Translations under genes and position numbers: made by a program
NCBI GenBank assembly: GCA_001725155.1
Contig: MEFP01000030.1
Span: forward strand, 248,001 to 312,000
Reading direction: 5' to 3'
From: Lysobacteraceae bacterium SCN 69-320
GTDB taxonomy: Bacteria > Pseudomonadota > Gammaproteobacteria > Xanthomonadales > Rhodanobacteraceae
DNA: 64,000 nt
Notes under the pieces: generated by a model
Database searches by the model: none
The model's input: only the letters and a program-made list of their open reading frames with translations
Told to the model about the DNA's origin: nothing
In this document: positions 27,380 to 35,100 of the stretch, in pieces
Layout of the letters: each line of letters begins with the position of its first letter
Numbering within the stretch: the first letter of the stretch is position 1

Positions 27380-28078
27380 ATGACCCGCGCTGAATTTCTC
27401 CGTCTGCTCTGCGCCGCCGGCGCCGGCGCCCTCGTGGCGCCGCGGCTGCGCGCCGAAGCGAAAAGCTACGACTTCCGCTTCACCCGCCTGATGTACGAAT
27501 CCGGCGACTGGGACGTGGACCAGCGCATGCCGTCCAACCTCATCGACGCGCTGATCCAGTACACGACGCTGCGCGTCGACCCGGTGGAGCAGGTACTGCC
27601 GCTGGCCGACCCGCGCATGCTCACGGCCAGCTTCTGCTACCTCGCCGGCCACAAGCTCGTCGAATTCAATCCCGACGAGAAGCGCAACTTCGAGCGCTAC
27701 GTGAAGAACGGCGGCTTCGTCTTCGTCGACGACTGCAACCACGACATCGACGGCCTGTTCGCCAAATCCTTCGAAGCGCAGATGGCGCAGATCTTCGGCC
27801 CGCAGGCGCTGCAGAAACTGCCGAAGAAGCACCCGATCTACCACAGCTTCTTCCACTTCGACGACCCGCCCGCGACCGGCTTCGAACTCAACGGCTGGGG
27901 CGACGACCTCGTCCACGACTACCTGCGCGGCATCACCATCGACGGCCGCCTCGGCCTGCTCTACAGCAACAAGGACTACGGCTGCGAATGGGACTACGAC
28001 TGGCGCAACAAGCGCTGGCTGGCCGAGGACAATACGAAGTTCGGGGTCAATATCGTGGTGTATGCGCTGACGGCGTAG
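27380..28078 (+). CDS. Exported DUF4159-domain protein
   Basis: A 232-aa protein with an N-terminal export signal (MTRAEFLRLLCAAGAGALVA) and a DUF4159 domain covering the rest (FTRLMYESGDWDVDQRMPSN; LAGHKLVEFNPDEKRNFERY; KNGGFVFVDDCNHDIDGLF; LLYSNKDYGCEWDYDW). DUF4159 has a class-I glutamine-amidotransferase-like fold and is often found near MoxR ATPase/DUF58/BatA operons, as here 1.5 kb downstream. It probably acts in the envelope with the TldD/TldE-like pair. No catalytic triad can be asserted. Confidence 0.87.
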   Translation: MTRAEFLRLLCAAGAGALVAPRLRAEAKSYDFRFTRLMYESGDWDVDQRMPSNLIDALIQYTTLRVDPVEQVLPLADPRMLTASFCYLAGHKLVEFNPDEKRNFERYVKNGGFVFVDDCNHDIDGLFAKSFEAQMAQIFGPQALQKLPKKHPIYHSFFHFDDPPATGFELNGWGDDLVHDYLRGITIDGRLGLLYSNKDYGCEWDYDWRNKRWLAEDNTKFGVNIVVYALTA

Positions 28079-28085
28079 GCGGGAT

Positions 28086-28463
28086 TCAACGGCTGCCGTC
28101 GTGGCGACGCCTGCGGTACCAGTCCAGCAGATCCGGCAGCACGACGCTCAATAGCACGTGCACGAGCACGACCGCGCCGAACTCCAGACCGCGCGAATCC
28201 AGGAAGAACGGCTTCCTGCTCACCAGGAGTGCTATGCCCCATAACAGGCAAGGCACCAGGTGAACCTGCGAAACCGGCGCCGGCCCACGCCAGTCCATCC
28301 GCAGGTAGACGAGGTTGAGCAGCTGGACCGTAATTGCCAGTCCGACCAGTATCCAGCAGAACACCATCATGCCTGCACCGCCGTTCCGGAATGTCCGCTG
28401 CCGGACGAAGTAGTGTCGTACGCCATTCTTCCTCGCCGCGCTTTTGTCGCGATAGGGGTTCAC
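28086..28463 (-). CDS. Small membrane protein of unknown function
   Basis: Family not recognised. GTG 28463 overlaps the stop of the upstream frameshifted gene (GTGA), which favours this start (125 aa); ATG 28370 is an alternative. Three to four hydrophobic segments are visible (MMVFCWILVGLAITVQLLNL; VHLVPCLLWGIALLV; EFGAVVLVHVLLSVVLPDLL), and the protein ends with a basic tail (DWYRRRRHDGSR). It is the last gene of a minus-strand cassette of three that lies inside the TldD-DUF4159-MoxR neighbourhood and has lower GC than its flanks. Confidence 0.68.
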   Translation of the reverse strand: MNPYRDKSAARKNGVRHYFVRQRTFRNGGAGMMVFCWILVGLAITVQLLNLVYLRMDWRGPAPVSQVHLVPCLLWGIALLVSRKPFFLDSRGLEFGAVVLVHVLLSVVLPDLLDWYRRRRHDGSR

Positions 28464-28838
28464 CTACCACGGCCGCCGTCGTCCGTATCGGGACAGCGGT
28501 TGGACGGGGAATGGAAATCCTCATCGAGGAACAGGACCACGCTGGTCGTGCGGATCTCGACACCCACTGTCCGATCCCGAACGATGAAATTCGCTCCGTC
28601 CTCGGAGGGTCGCTCGCTGTCGGCCATCTCCAGGCAGGCCGCTTCCCAGTCGAAGGGTCCGCGATAGTAGAGGCAGCCGACAATGCCGATATAAAGGTTC
28701 CGGCCCGCTCTATTCCCGTCTTCTCAACCGCAGCACCAGACAGCGGAAGGTCGCCTCGAACGACCAGACCATCGCCTTGGTGCCGCGCCAGTCACGTAGG
28801 ACACCGTGATAGCTGGCAGGTTCGACGAATTTCCTCAT
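28460..28838 (-). pseudogene. Frameshifted gene of unknown function
   Basis: Two adjoining frames read as one protein with a single +1/-1 slip. From ATG 28838 the first frame reads MRKFVEPASYHGVLRDWRGT...FEATFRCLVLRL and stops about six codons later. The next frame continues from the same place as EDGNRAGRNLYIGIVGCLYY, then RGPFDWEAACLEMADSERPS, and FIVRDRTVGVEIRTTSVVLF, ending at TGA 28460. The slip is near 28725, around TTGAGAAGAC. The second frame has no start codon before its conserved part, so the two cannot be separate genes. It is either a decayed gene, a programmed frameshift or a sequencing error. The product family is unknown. Confidence 0.65.
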
Positions 28839-28849
28839 GGCCGGTCAGC

Positions 28850-29143
28850 TCATGCTTGCGGGGCCAGGAAAGCCAGCCGGTTGGACCTGACGATGAAATC
28901 GGCCGCATTCTCCATCTCCGCACGCGTCACTGACGGAATCACGACGAGATTCTTCTCGACGAAAACCGCATTGCGCGCCAAGGCGTCTTCTATTTCCTGA
29001 CCCAACCGGAAGGGGTCATAGAAATTCAGTTCATAGACTTTGCCACCGACATCGACCCTTGCCTCGGAGAAGCATCCTTTTGCAACCAACTCCCATTCAT
29101 GGTCGTCAAAATCATCCGGCAAATTCAGCACGTAGTCGCTCAT
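28850..29143 (-). CDS. Hypothetical protein, 97 aa, first gene of minus-strand cassette
   Basis: Family not recognised. ATG 29143 begins MSDYVLNLPDDFDDHEWELV; the open frame upstream (to 29233) has no protein-like content. The protein is soluble and acidic and ends FIVRSNRLAFLAPQA. Twelve bases separate its stop from the start of the frameshifted gene. Small soluble acidic proteins next to small membrane proteins are common among immunity proteins, but nothing in this sequence proves that role. Confidence 0.68.
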   Translation of the reverse strand: MSDYVLNLPDDFDDHEWELVAKGCFSEARVDVGGKVYELNFYDPFRLGQEIEDALARNAVFVEKNLVVIPSVTRAEMENAADFIVRSNRLAFLAPQA

Positions 29144-29610
29144 AAGAAATCCAGGCCGTCGAATGCGATCGCACTTGTGCTGCAAGAAGCAGCGATTCGT
29201 GCACATGGAGCCCGTGCGGCCCCTGGAGCCCATACGACCCGGCTCCTACCGCTGCGACCGAAGCCGGCTCCCGCCGGCAGCGGTGCGCGGCCCCCACGGA
29301 AAGAAGGATCGCAGCGGCTCCGGATGGCCAAGCGTACCTGGCTCCCCCTATCAACGACACGAAGAGCGGCCGCCTGATCGACACGCAGTCCCTGCACACC
29401 CGGCTTGCTCACCCTGTCAGTTCCGCAAGGGCCGCCGGCGGTGCCGCAATCATCGCATCGGAAAGCCCTGACCAATGGCAGTACTGCACCGCCGCGGCTG
29501 CGCCGAGAATGCAGTAGCGGGAGCAAGGTCGCCGGCACTTTGAGCGCAGCGCGAAGTACAGGTTCCCGCATCGTTTTTTGCCTCGTCGACTTTTGCCCAC
29601 GGACCCACGC
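29144..29610. other. Intergenic region without recognised features
   Basis: 467 bp between the minus-strand cassette and the MoxR ATPase gene. No credible ORF, repeat copy or strong hairpin was seen. It should contain the promoters of both flanking units. Confidence 0.5.
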
Positions 29611-30609
29611 ATGACCACGCCCCTGACCGAACAGTCCCTGCAATCGCAGCTGGCCCGCCTGCAGGCGCTGCGCAGCGCGATAGGCGCCGCCGTCGTCGGC
29701 CAGCAGGCCGTCGTCGAGCAGTTGCTGACGGGGCTGCTGGCCGGCGGGCATTGCCTGCTCGAAGGCGTGCCGGGGCTGGGCAAGACCTTGCTGGTACGCA
29801 GTCTCGGCGAGGCGCTGCATCTGGATTTCCACCGCATCCAGTTCACGCCGGACCTGATGCCCAGCGACATCCTCGGCACCGAGATCCTCGAGGAGGACCA
29901 CGGCACGGGCCGGCGCCACTTCAAGTTCCAGCGCGGTCCGGTGTTCACGCATCTGCTGCTGGCCGACGAGCTCAATCGCACGCCGCCGAAGACCCAGGCC
30001 GCGCTGCTGGAAGCCATGCAGGAGCGCACGGTCAGCTATGCCGGCGTCACGCATGCATTGCCGCAGCCGTTCTTCGTGCTCGCGACGCAGAACCCGCTGG
30101 AGCAGGCCGGCACCTATCCGCTGCCCGAGGCGCAGCTGGACCGTTTTCTGCTGCATATCCGCGTCGACTATCCCGACGAGGCCGAGGAGCGCGCGATTCT
30201 CGAGCAGACCACCGGCCGCGGCGGCGCGCGCGTGACGGCGGTCATGAGCGGCGAGGAGCTGCTGGCGCTGCAGCAGCTCGTGCGCGACGTGGCGGTCGGC
30301 GATGACGTGATGACCTGGATCACGCGCCTCGTGCGCGCGACGCGGCCGCAGCTGTCGGATGTGACCGCCGTGCGCGAATGGGTGCGCTGGGGCGCGGGTC
30401 CGCGTGCCGGCCAGTCGCTGGTGCTGGCCTGCAAGGCGCGCGCGCTGCTGCACGGCCGTCTGGCCGCGACGCGCGATGACGTGCGCGCGCTGGCCGCGCC
30501 GGTCATGCGCCATCGCCTGCTGCTGTCGTTCGTCGCCGAGGCCGAGCGGCGCAGCGCCGACGACGTCGTCGCGGCGGTGCTCGACGGCGTGGCGTTTCCG
30601 CGCGGATGA
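29611..30609 (+). CDS. MoxR-family AAA+ ATPase
   Basis: Chaperone-like AAA+ ATPase of 332 aa. Walker A is GVPGLGKT (residues 52-59), Walker B LLLADE (115-120), followed by the MoxR signature LNRTPPKTQAALLEAMQE and sensor-1 region FVLATQNPLEQAGTYPLPEA. MoxR proteins typically activate or mature metal-binding vWA-domain proteins encoded next door; the DUF58 gene downstream is the expected partner. ATG 29611 was chosen at the start of the conserved N-terminus. It heads the plus-strand operon running to 36822. Confidence 0.95.
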   Translation: MTTPLTEQSLQSQLARLQALRSAIGAAVVGQQAVVEQLLTGLLAGGHCLLEGVPGLGKTLLVRSLGEALHLDFHRIQFTPDLMPSDILGTEILEEDHGTGRRHFKFQRGPVFTHLLLADELNRTPPKTQAALLEAMQERTVSYAGVTHALPQPFFVLATQNPLEQAGTYPLPEAQLDRFLLHIRVDYPDEAEERAILEQTTGRGGARVTAVMSGEELLALQQLVRDVAVGDDVMTWITRLVRATRPQLSDVTAVREWVRWGAGPRAGQSLVLACKARALLHGRLAATRDDVRALAAPVMRHRLLLSFVAEAERRSADDVVAAVLDGVAFPRG

Positions 30610-30632
30610 ACACATCGCTTCGTCCGATGGCG

Positions 30633-30670
30633 CGACGTTGCGGTGAGCACAGCGAGCCACAACGTCGAGG
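30633..30670. repeat. Dispersed repeat R2, copy b
   Basis: Imperfect palindrome CGACGTTGCGGTGAGC / AGCGAGCCACAACGTCG lying between moxR and the DUF58 gene. It matches R2 copies at 15555, 44083 and 54524. Confidence 0.7.
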
Positions 30671-30715
30671 CGCCGACCCGAATCGGCGCCTCCCCGTGTT
30701 GAGCGCGCACGCCGC

Positions 30716-31612
30716 ATGATCGACACACTCGTCACCCCGGCCCTGCGCGCGCGCCTGCGCGACCTGCGCCTGGTGCCGCGCCGCGCGGCCGGTGCGCAGG
30801 GCCTCGGCCAGCACAGCAGCCGCAGTCGCGGCGTCGGACTGGAGTTCGCCCAGTACCGCGCCTATGCACCCGGCGACGAGCCGCGCCGCGTCGACTGGAA
30901 ACTGTTCGCGCGCTCGGACCGCTATTTCGTGCGCGAATCCGAACGCGATTCGCCACTGGATCTGTGGATTCTCGTCGACACCAGCGCGTCGATGGCGCAG
31001 ACCGACGCGGCCGCGCCGCGGCACAGCCGCCTCGATGCGGCGCGTACGCTGGCCGCCTGCGCGATCGAACTGGCGCTGCGCCAGGGCGACCGTTTCGGCA
31101 TCGCCGCGCTGTCGTCGCAGCCGCTGGCGCTGGTCGGCGCCGACGGCGGCCCGCGCCAGCGCGACCGCTGTCTGCAGGAACTGCTGCGCTGGCAGGCTGC
31201 GGGCCAGTGGCCCGACGCGCAGCAGCTGCTGCCGCTGTGGGAACGCATCGCGCCGTCTTCCCTGGTGCTGCTGCTCAGCGACGCGTTCGACGACGCCACG
31301 GTCGCACTGGCCGAACGCCTGGCCGCGGCGCGGCGCGAAGTCGTGCTGATCCGGATACTGACGGCGGAGGAGCGCGACTTCCCGTTCCGCGACAACCGCC
31401 GCTTCGTCGATGTGGAAAGCGGCGCCGAAGTGCTGGCCGACGGCCCGGCCGCGCGCGCGGCGTATCTGCGCGATTTCGCCGAAGCGCAACAGGCGTTGCA
31501 GATGCGCCTGGCCGCCAGCGGCATACGTCTTAGCCATCACTATCTCGACGTCGAACCCGACGTCGCGCTGCGCCAGCTGTTCGGCGCGCGTGCCGGAGCC
31601 GAATCCGCATGA
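30716..31612 (+). CDS. DUF58-domain protein (vWA-like)
   Basis: A 298-aa cytoplasmic partner of MoxR. The DUF58 core motif is intact (QYRAYAPGDEPRRVDWKLFA, residues 47-66), followed by a vWA-type metal site DTSASM (D88, S90, S92) and LVLLLSDAFDD. It overlaps the BatA-like gene by 4 bp (ATGA). MoxR plus DUF58 plus BatA-like membrane proteins recur in many bacteria and are linked to envelope stress or maturation of exported proteins. No signal peptide is present. Confidence 0.93.
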   Translation: MIDTLVTPALRARLRDLRLVPRRAAGAQGLGQHSSRSRGVGLEFAQYRAYAPGDEPRRVDWKLFARSDRYFVRESERDSPLDLWILVDTSASMAQTDAAAPRHSRLDAARTLAACAIELALRQGDRFGIAALSSQPLALVGADGGPRQRDRCLQELLRWQAAGQWPDAQQLLPLWERIAPSSLVLLLSDAFDDATVALAERLAAARREVVLIRILTAEERDFPFRDNRRFVDVESGAEVLADGPAARAAYLRDFAEAQQALQMRLAASGIRLSHHYLDVEPDVALRQLFGARAGAESA

Positions 31613-32781
31613 GCCTGGGCCTGCTGCTGCCGCTGGGTCTGTCGGCGCTGCTCTCGCTGGCGATTCCGTTGCTGCTGCATCTGAACCGGCGCCAGGAACC
31701 GACGCTGACGCCGTTCGCGGCGCTGCGCTGGATACGCGCAGCCGCACGGCCGCGGCGCCGGCTGCGCCTGGATCAATGGCCGCTGCTGCTGCTGCGTCTG
31801 GCCCTGCTCGCTGCGCTCGCGCTGCTGCTCGCCGCGCCGGTGCGCTACGGCGCGAGCGGTGCGGCGGCGGACTGGATCGTCGTCGCGCCCGGCGTCGATG
31901 CGGCGCAGGCGCGCGCGCTGAGCGATCTGCCCGCGGCCGAGTGGCATTGGCTCGCACCGGGCTTTCCGGCACTCGGCGAAACCACGCCGGCCGCCGAAAC
32001 GGCATTGCCGCTGGCCAGCCTGTTGCGTGAACTCGACAGCGAACTGCCGGCCACGACGCGACTGCACGCCGTCGTGCCGGCCGTGCTGCAGGGCCTCGAC
32101 GGCGGCGCGATACGGCTGAGTCGCGCCGTCGACTGGCGCATCGCCGGTGCGGCAGCCGCCGTGCCGACAGCCGACGCATCGCCAGCCGCCGCACCGGCAA
32201 CGCCACCGCTGCGCATCTCGCTGCGCGAGCGCGGCGCGACGGTCGCGGCCACCTATTTGCGCGCCGCCGTCGCAGCCGGCAATCACGGCGATGTGGAACG
32301 CTATCGCCTGAGCACCGACGCACCCGAGGCGGCTTTTGCGACCGACACGCACGTCGTGTTCTGGCTCGCCGGCGCCGCGACGCCGGCGCTGCTGGACTGG
32401 GTGAACGGCGGCGGCACTGCGGTGCTCGACGGTGTCGCGCTGAGCGATGCCGGCGTGCTCGCGCGCGACGCCGACGGCGCAGCGCTGCTGTTCGTGCAAC
32501 CGCATGGCCACGGCCGGCTGCTGAGTTTCCGCGCCGCGATCGCGCCGCAAAGCCTGCCGCTCGTGCTCGATGCGCGCTTCGCCGACCTGTTGCTGTCTGC
32601 GCTGCAACCGGCCGCCGCGGCGCCCACGCGCGCGCCGGCCGCCGCGCTGCAGCCGACGAGCGGTGCTGCGCGCGCCGATGCTGCCGCAACCGTGCTGGCC
32701 TCGCCGCTGCTTGTGCTGATCGCCCTGCTGGCTGTCGTCGAACGCACGCTGTCGCTGTATCTGGCGAGGCGCCGCGCATGA
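31609..32781 (+). CDS. BatA-like membrane protein
   Basis: A 390-aa inner-membrane protein. The N-terminal BatA domain is recognisable (LSLAIPLLLHLNRRQEPTLT; FAALRWIR; LDQWPLLLLRLALLAALALL), giving two TM helices. A long Ala-rich periplasmic part without a full vWA metal site follows, and a C-terminal TM helix ends at RRRA (LASPLLVLIALLAVVERTLS). Starts and stops overlap both neighbours by 4 bp, so the operon is translationally coupled. It probably anchors the MoxR/DUF58 complex at the membrane. Confidence 0.87.
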   Translation: MSLGLLLPLGLSALLSLAIPLLLHLNRRQEPTLTPFAALRWIRAAARPRRRLRLDQWPLLLLRLALLAALALLLAAPVRYGASGAAADWIVVAPGVDAAQARALSDLPAAEWHWLAPGFPALGETTPAAETALPLASLLRELDSELPATTRLHAVVPAVLQGLDGGAIRLSRAVDWRIAGAAAAVPTADASPAAAPATPPLRISLRERGATVAATYLRAAVAAGNHGDVERYRLSTDAPEAAFATDTHVVFWLAGAATPALLDWVNGGGTAVLDGVALSDAGVLARDADGAALLFVQPHGHGRLLSFRAAIAPQSLPLVLDARFADLLLSALQPAAAAPTRAPAAALQPTSGAARADAAATVLASPLLVLIALLAVVERTLSLYLARRRA

Positions 32782-34913
32782 GCCTTGCCGTTCTGCAACG
32801 CGAACAGGCGCGCGTCCGGCGCCGCCGCGCGGCGATCGCGCTCGCGCTGTTGCTGCCGCCCGCGCTCGCCTTGGCCTGGCTTGCGCAGCGGCATCTGGGC
32901 GCCGGCGTCGTCGTGGCAATCGCCGCGGCAGTGAGCTACGCCTGGTGGTTGCTGCAGGAACGCCGGTGCGATCTGCGCAGCTATCTGCGCCGGTTGAACA
33001 GCGCCGATGCGCGCTTCGACGACAGCGCCGAACTCCTGCTGGCCGATGCAGCGACGCTGACGCCGCTGGCGCAGCTGCAGCAGCAACGGCTGCTGGCGCG
33101 CGTGGCCGACGGCCTGCCCGATCTGCGTCCGGCCTGGCCGCGACGCGCGCTGGCCGGCAGCCTGGCGCTCGCCGGCGTACTGCTGGTGCTGAGCCTGTGG
33201 TCGCCGCCGGCCGCGCCGCCGGCACCGGCGGTCACGACACCGGCAGCCGCCGCGGCAACGGCCGTGCGCCTGACCGCTGCAACGGTGACCGTGACGCCGC
33301 CGCGCTATACCGGACTGCCCGCGAGCCGCAGCGAGGATCTCGGTCTGCGCGTGCCGGCCGGCGCACAGTTGCAGTGGCAACTGCAGCTGCAACCGCCGCC
33401 GCGCGCCGCGCGCCTGCGCTTCCACGACGGCCGCAGCCTGGAACTCGTCCGCGACGGCGACAGCTGGAGCGCGCAGGCCCGCCAGGACGAGGCCGCGCTG
33501 TATCGCCTGGAAATCGACGCCGACCTGCCGCTGCAGGACGAGCGCCGCTATCGCCTCGACGTGATTGCCGATACGCCGCCGCAGATCCGCGTCGACGCGC
33601 CCGACAGGACCCTGAGCCTGCGCGAGCCGGGCCAGAGCGGCTGGGATTTCGACATCCAGGCCAGCGACGACTACGGCCTCGGCGAGGCGTCGCTGGAAAT
33701 CGTGCGCGCCCAGGGCAGCGGCGAGAACATCCAGGTCAAGCGCGACACCGTGCGCCTGCGCGGCGCCGGCGATGCGCGCGAGCAGCGCTATCGGCACCGC
33801 ATCCATCTCGACGCACTGGCGCTCGAGCCCGGCGACGAAGTGATAGTCCGTTTCGACGTGGCCGACCGGCGCGATCCCGAAGCACAGCACAGCCGCAGCG
33901 CGAGCTACATCCTGCGCCTGCCGCCGCCGCAGGCCGACGACGGCGCCGGCATGGAAGGCCTCATGCGCACGGCGCTGCCGGCGTTCTTCCGCAGCCAGCG
34001 CCAGCTCATCATCGACACCGAGGCGCTGATCGCCGAGCGACCCAAGCTCAGCGAGGACGGTTTCGTCGCCAAGTCCGACGCGCTCGGTGTGGAACAGAAG
34101 ATCTTGCGCCTGCGCTACGGCCAGTTCCTCGGCGAGGAATTCGAAAGCGGCCGCGGCGCGGCGCACGCGGCGCCGGCCGCCGGCGACGGGCACGCCGACA
34201 AGGACGGCGCGGACAAGGCCGCCGAAGCCCCCGGCGAAGATCACGACCACGATCACGCCGCGGCCGCGGCACCGCAGCGCTTCGGCGACGCCGGCAACGT
34301 GCTGGCCGAGTTCGGCCACACCCACGATCACACCGAAGCCGCCACCCTGCTCGACCCGCAGACCAAGCGCATCCTGAAGGCCGCGCTGGAACAGATGTGG
34401 CAGGCCGAGCTGCAGCTGCGCACCGGCAAACCGCAGCAGGCCCTGCCCTACGAGAACAAGGCGCTGGAACAGATCAAGCTCGTGCAGCAGGCCTCGCGCA
34501 TCTATCTCGCGCGCGTCGGCCTGGAACTGCCGCCGGTGGACGAAACGCGCCGGCTCAGCGGCGAACGCAAGGATCTGCGCGACAGCGCGAGCGCCGCCGT
34601 CGCGGCGACGCCGGCCGATGCGGACCTCGATGCGGTCTGGCAGAGCCTGCGCACGGGCGTGGCGCCGGACTGGGAACGCTGGGACGCCTGGCAGCGCCGC
34701 CGCGGCGCCACGGCGGCCGACGCGCTGGATCTCGCCGCCGCGGCCGACAACCTGCGCCGCGATCCGGCGTGCGCAGCCTGCCGCGCCGAGCTGCGCGACC
34801 GGCTCTGGCCGTTGCTGCCGCGCGCGAGCGCCGCCTCGGCCGGACGCGCTGTGCCCGACGCCGCCGGCCGCGCCTATCTCGATGCGCTGCGCGCGACGGA
34901 GACACCGCCATGA
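32778..34913 (+). CDS. DUF4175-like membrane protein with His-rich loops
   Basis: A 711-aa protein with two or three N-terminal TM helices (AIALALLLPPALALAWLAQR; VVVAIAAAVSYAWWLL; ALAGSLALAGVLLVLSL), then a large soluble region. The segment IRVDAPDRTLSLREPGQSGW and FDIQASDDYGLGEASLEIVR is typical of DUF4175/MoxR-operon proteins. Two His/Asp-rich stretches are unusual: EDHDHDH at about 487-493 and GHTHDHTE at about 514-521, which could bind zinc or another metal. A CxxC (RDPACAACRAELRD) lies near the C-terminus. It overlaps the BatA-like gene by 4 bp and the short ORF after it by 4 bp. Confidence 0.85.
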   Translation: MSLAVLQREQARVRRRRAAIALALLLPPALALAWLAQRHLGAGVVVAIAAAVSYAWWLLQERRCDLRSYLRRLNSADARFDDSAELLLADAATLTPLAQLQQQRLLARVADGLPDLRPAWPRRALAGSLALAGVLLVLSLWSPPAAPPAPAVTTPAAAAATAVRLTAATVTVTPPRYTGLPASRSEDLGLRVPAGAQLQWQLQLQPPPRAARLRFHDGRSLELVRDGDSWSAQARQDEAALYRLEIDADLPLQDERRYRLDVIADTPPQIRVDAPDRTLSLREPGQSGWDFDIQASDDYGLGEASLEIVRAQGSGENIQVKRDTVRLRGAGDAREQRYRHRIHLDALALEPGDEVIVRFDVADRRDPEAQHSRSASYILRLPPPQADDGAGMEGLMRTALPAFFRSQRQLIIDTEALIAERPKLSEDGFVAKSDALGVEQKILRLRYGQFLGEEFESGRGAAHAAPAAGDGHADKDGADKAAEAPGEDHDHDHAAAAAPQRFGDAGNVLAEFGHTHDHTEAATLLDPQTKRILKAALEQMWQAELQLRTGKPQQALPYENKALEQIKLVQQASRIYLARVGLELPPVDETRRLSGERKDLRDSASAAVAATPADADLDAVWQSLRTGVAPDWERWDAWQRRRGATAADALDLAAAADNLRRDPACAACRAELRDRLWPLLPRASAASAGRAVPDAAGRAYLDALRATETPP

Positions 34914-35100
34914 GTCTGTCGTTGCCGATCGCTGTGGCTCCGGCCATCGCCACGCTGCCCGGCTTCGCCACCCTGCATGCGCAGAGCGGCGTGCATCGCC
35001 GGCGGTACAACGCCGCAGCGAAGGCGCTGCGCGTGGCGGAGACAGGGCCGTGAGCCTGCCGCTGTTCATCGCCGTGGCGTTGGCCGTCGCCGCGCTGCTC
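34881..35100. repeat. Imperfect direct duplication, 80 bp at 140-bp offset
   Basis: Bases 34881-34960 and 35021-35100 align without gaps at 60 of 80 positions by my count. Both contain GCGCTGCGCG, GGAGACA and a start codon followed by Ser-Leu. The duplication covers the end of the DUF4175-like gene and the beginning of the following membrane protein. Confidence 0.6.
34910..35053 (+). CDS. Possible 47-aa ORF created by a local duplication
   Basis: The ORF starts MSLSLPIAVAPAIATLPGFA, overlaps the DUF4175-like stop by 4 bp (ATGA) and the next start by 4 bp (GTGA). Its first 50 bp, with the 30 bp before them, resemble the junction 140 bp downstream, where the next protein begins MSLPLFIAVALAV. 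It is therefore probably a duplicated gene start that has decayed, perhaps kept as a coupling ORF for ribosome transit. No function is claimed. Confidence 0.35.
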   Translation: MSLSLPIAVAPAIATLPGFATLHAQSGVHRRRYNAAAKALRVAETGP

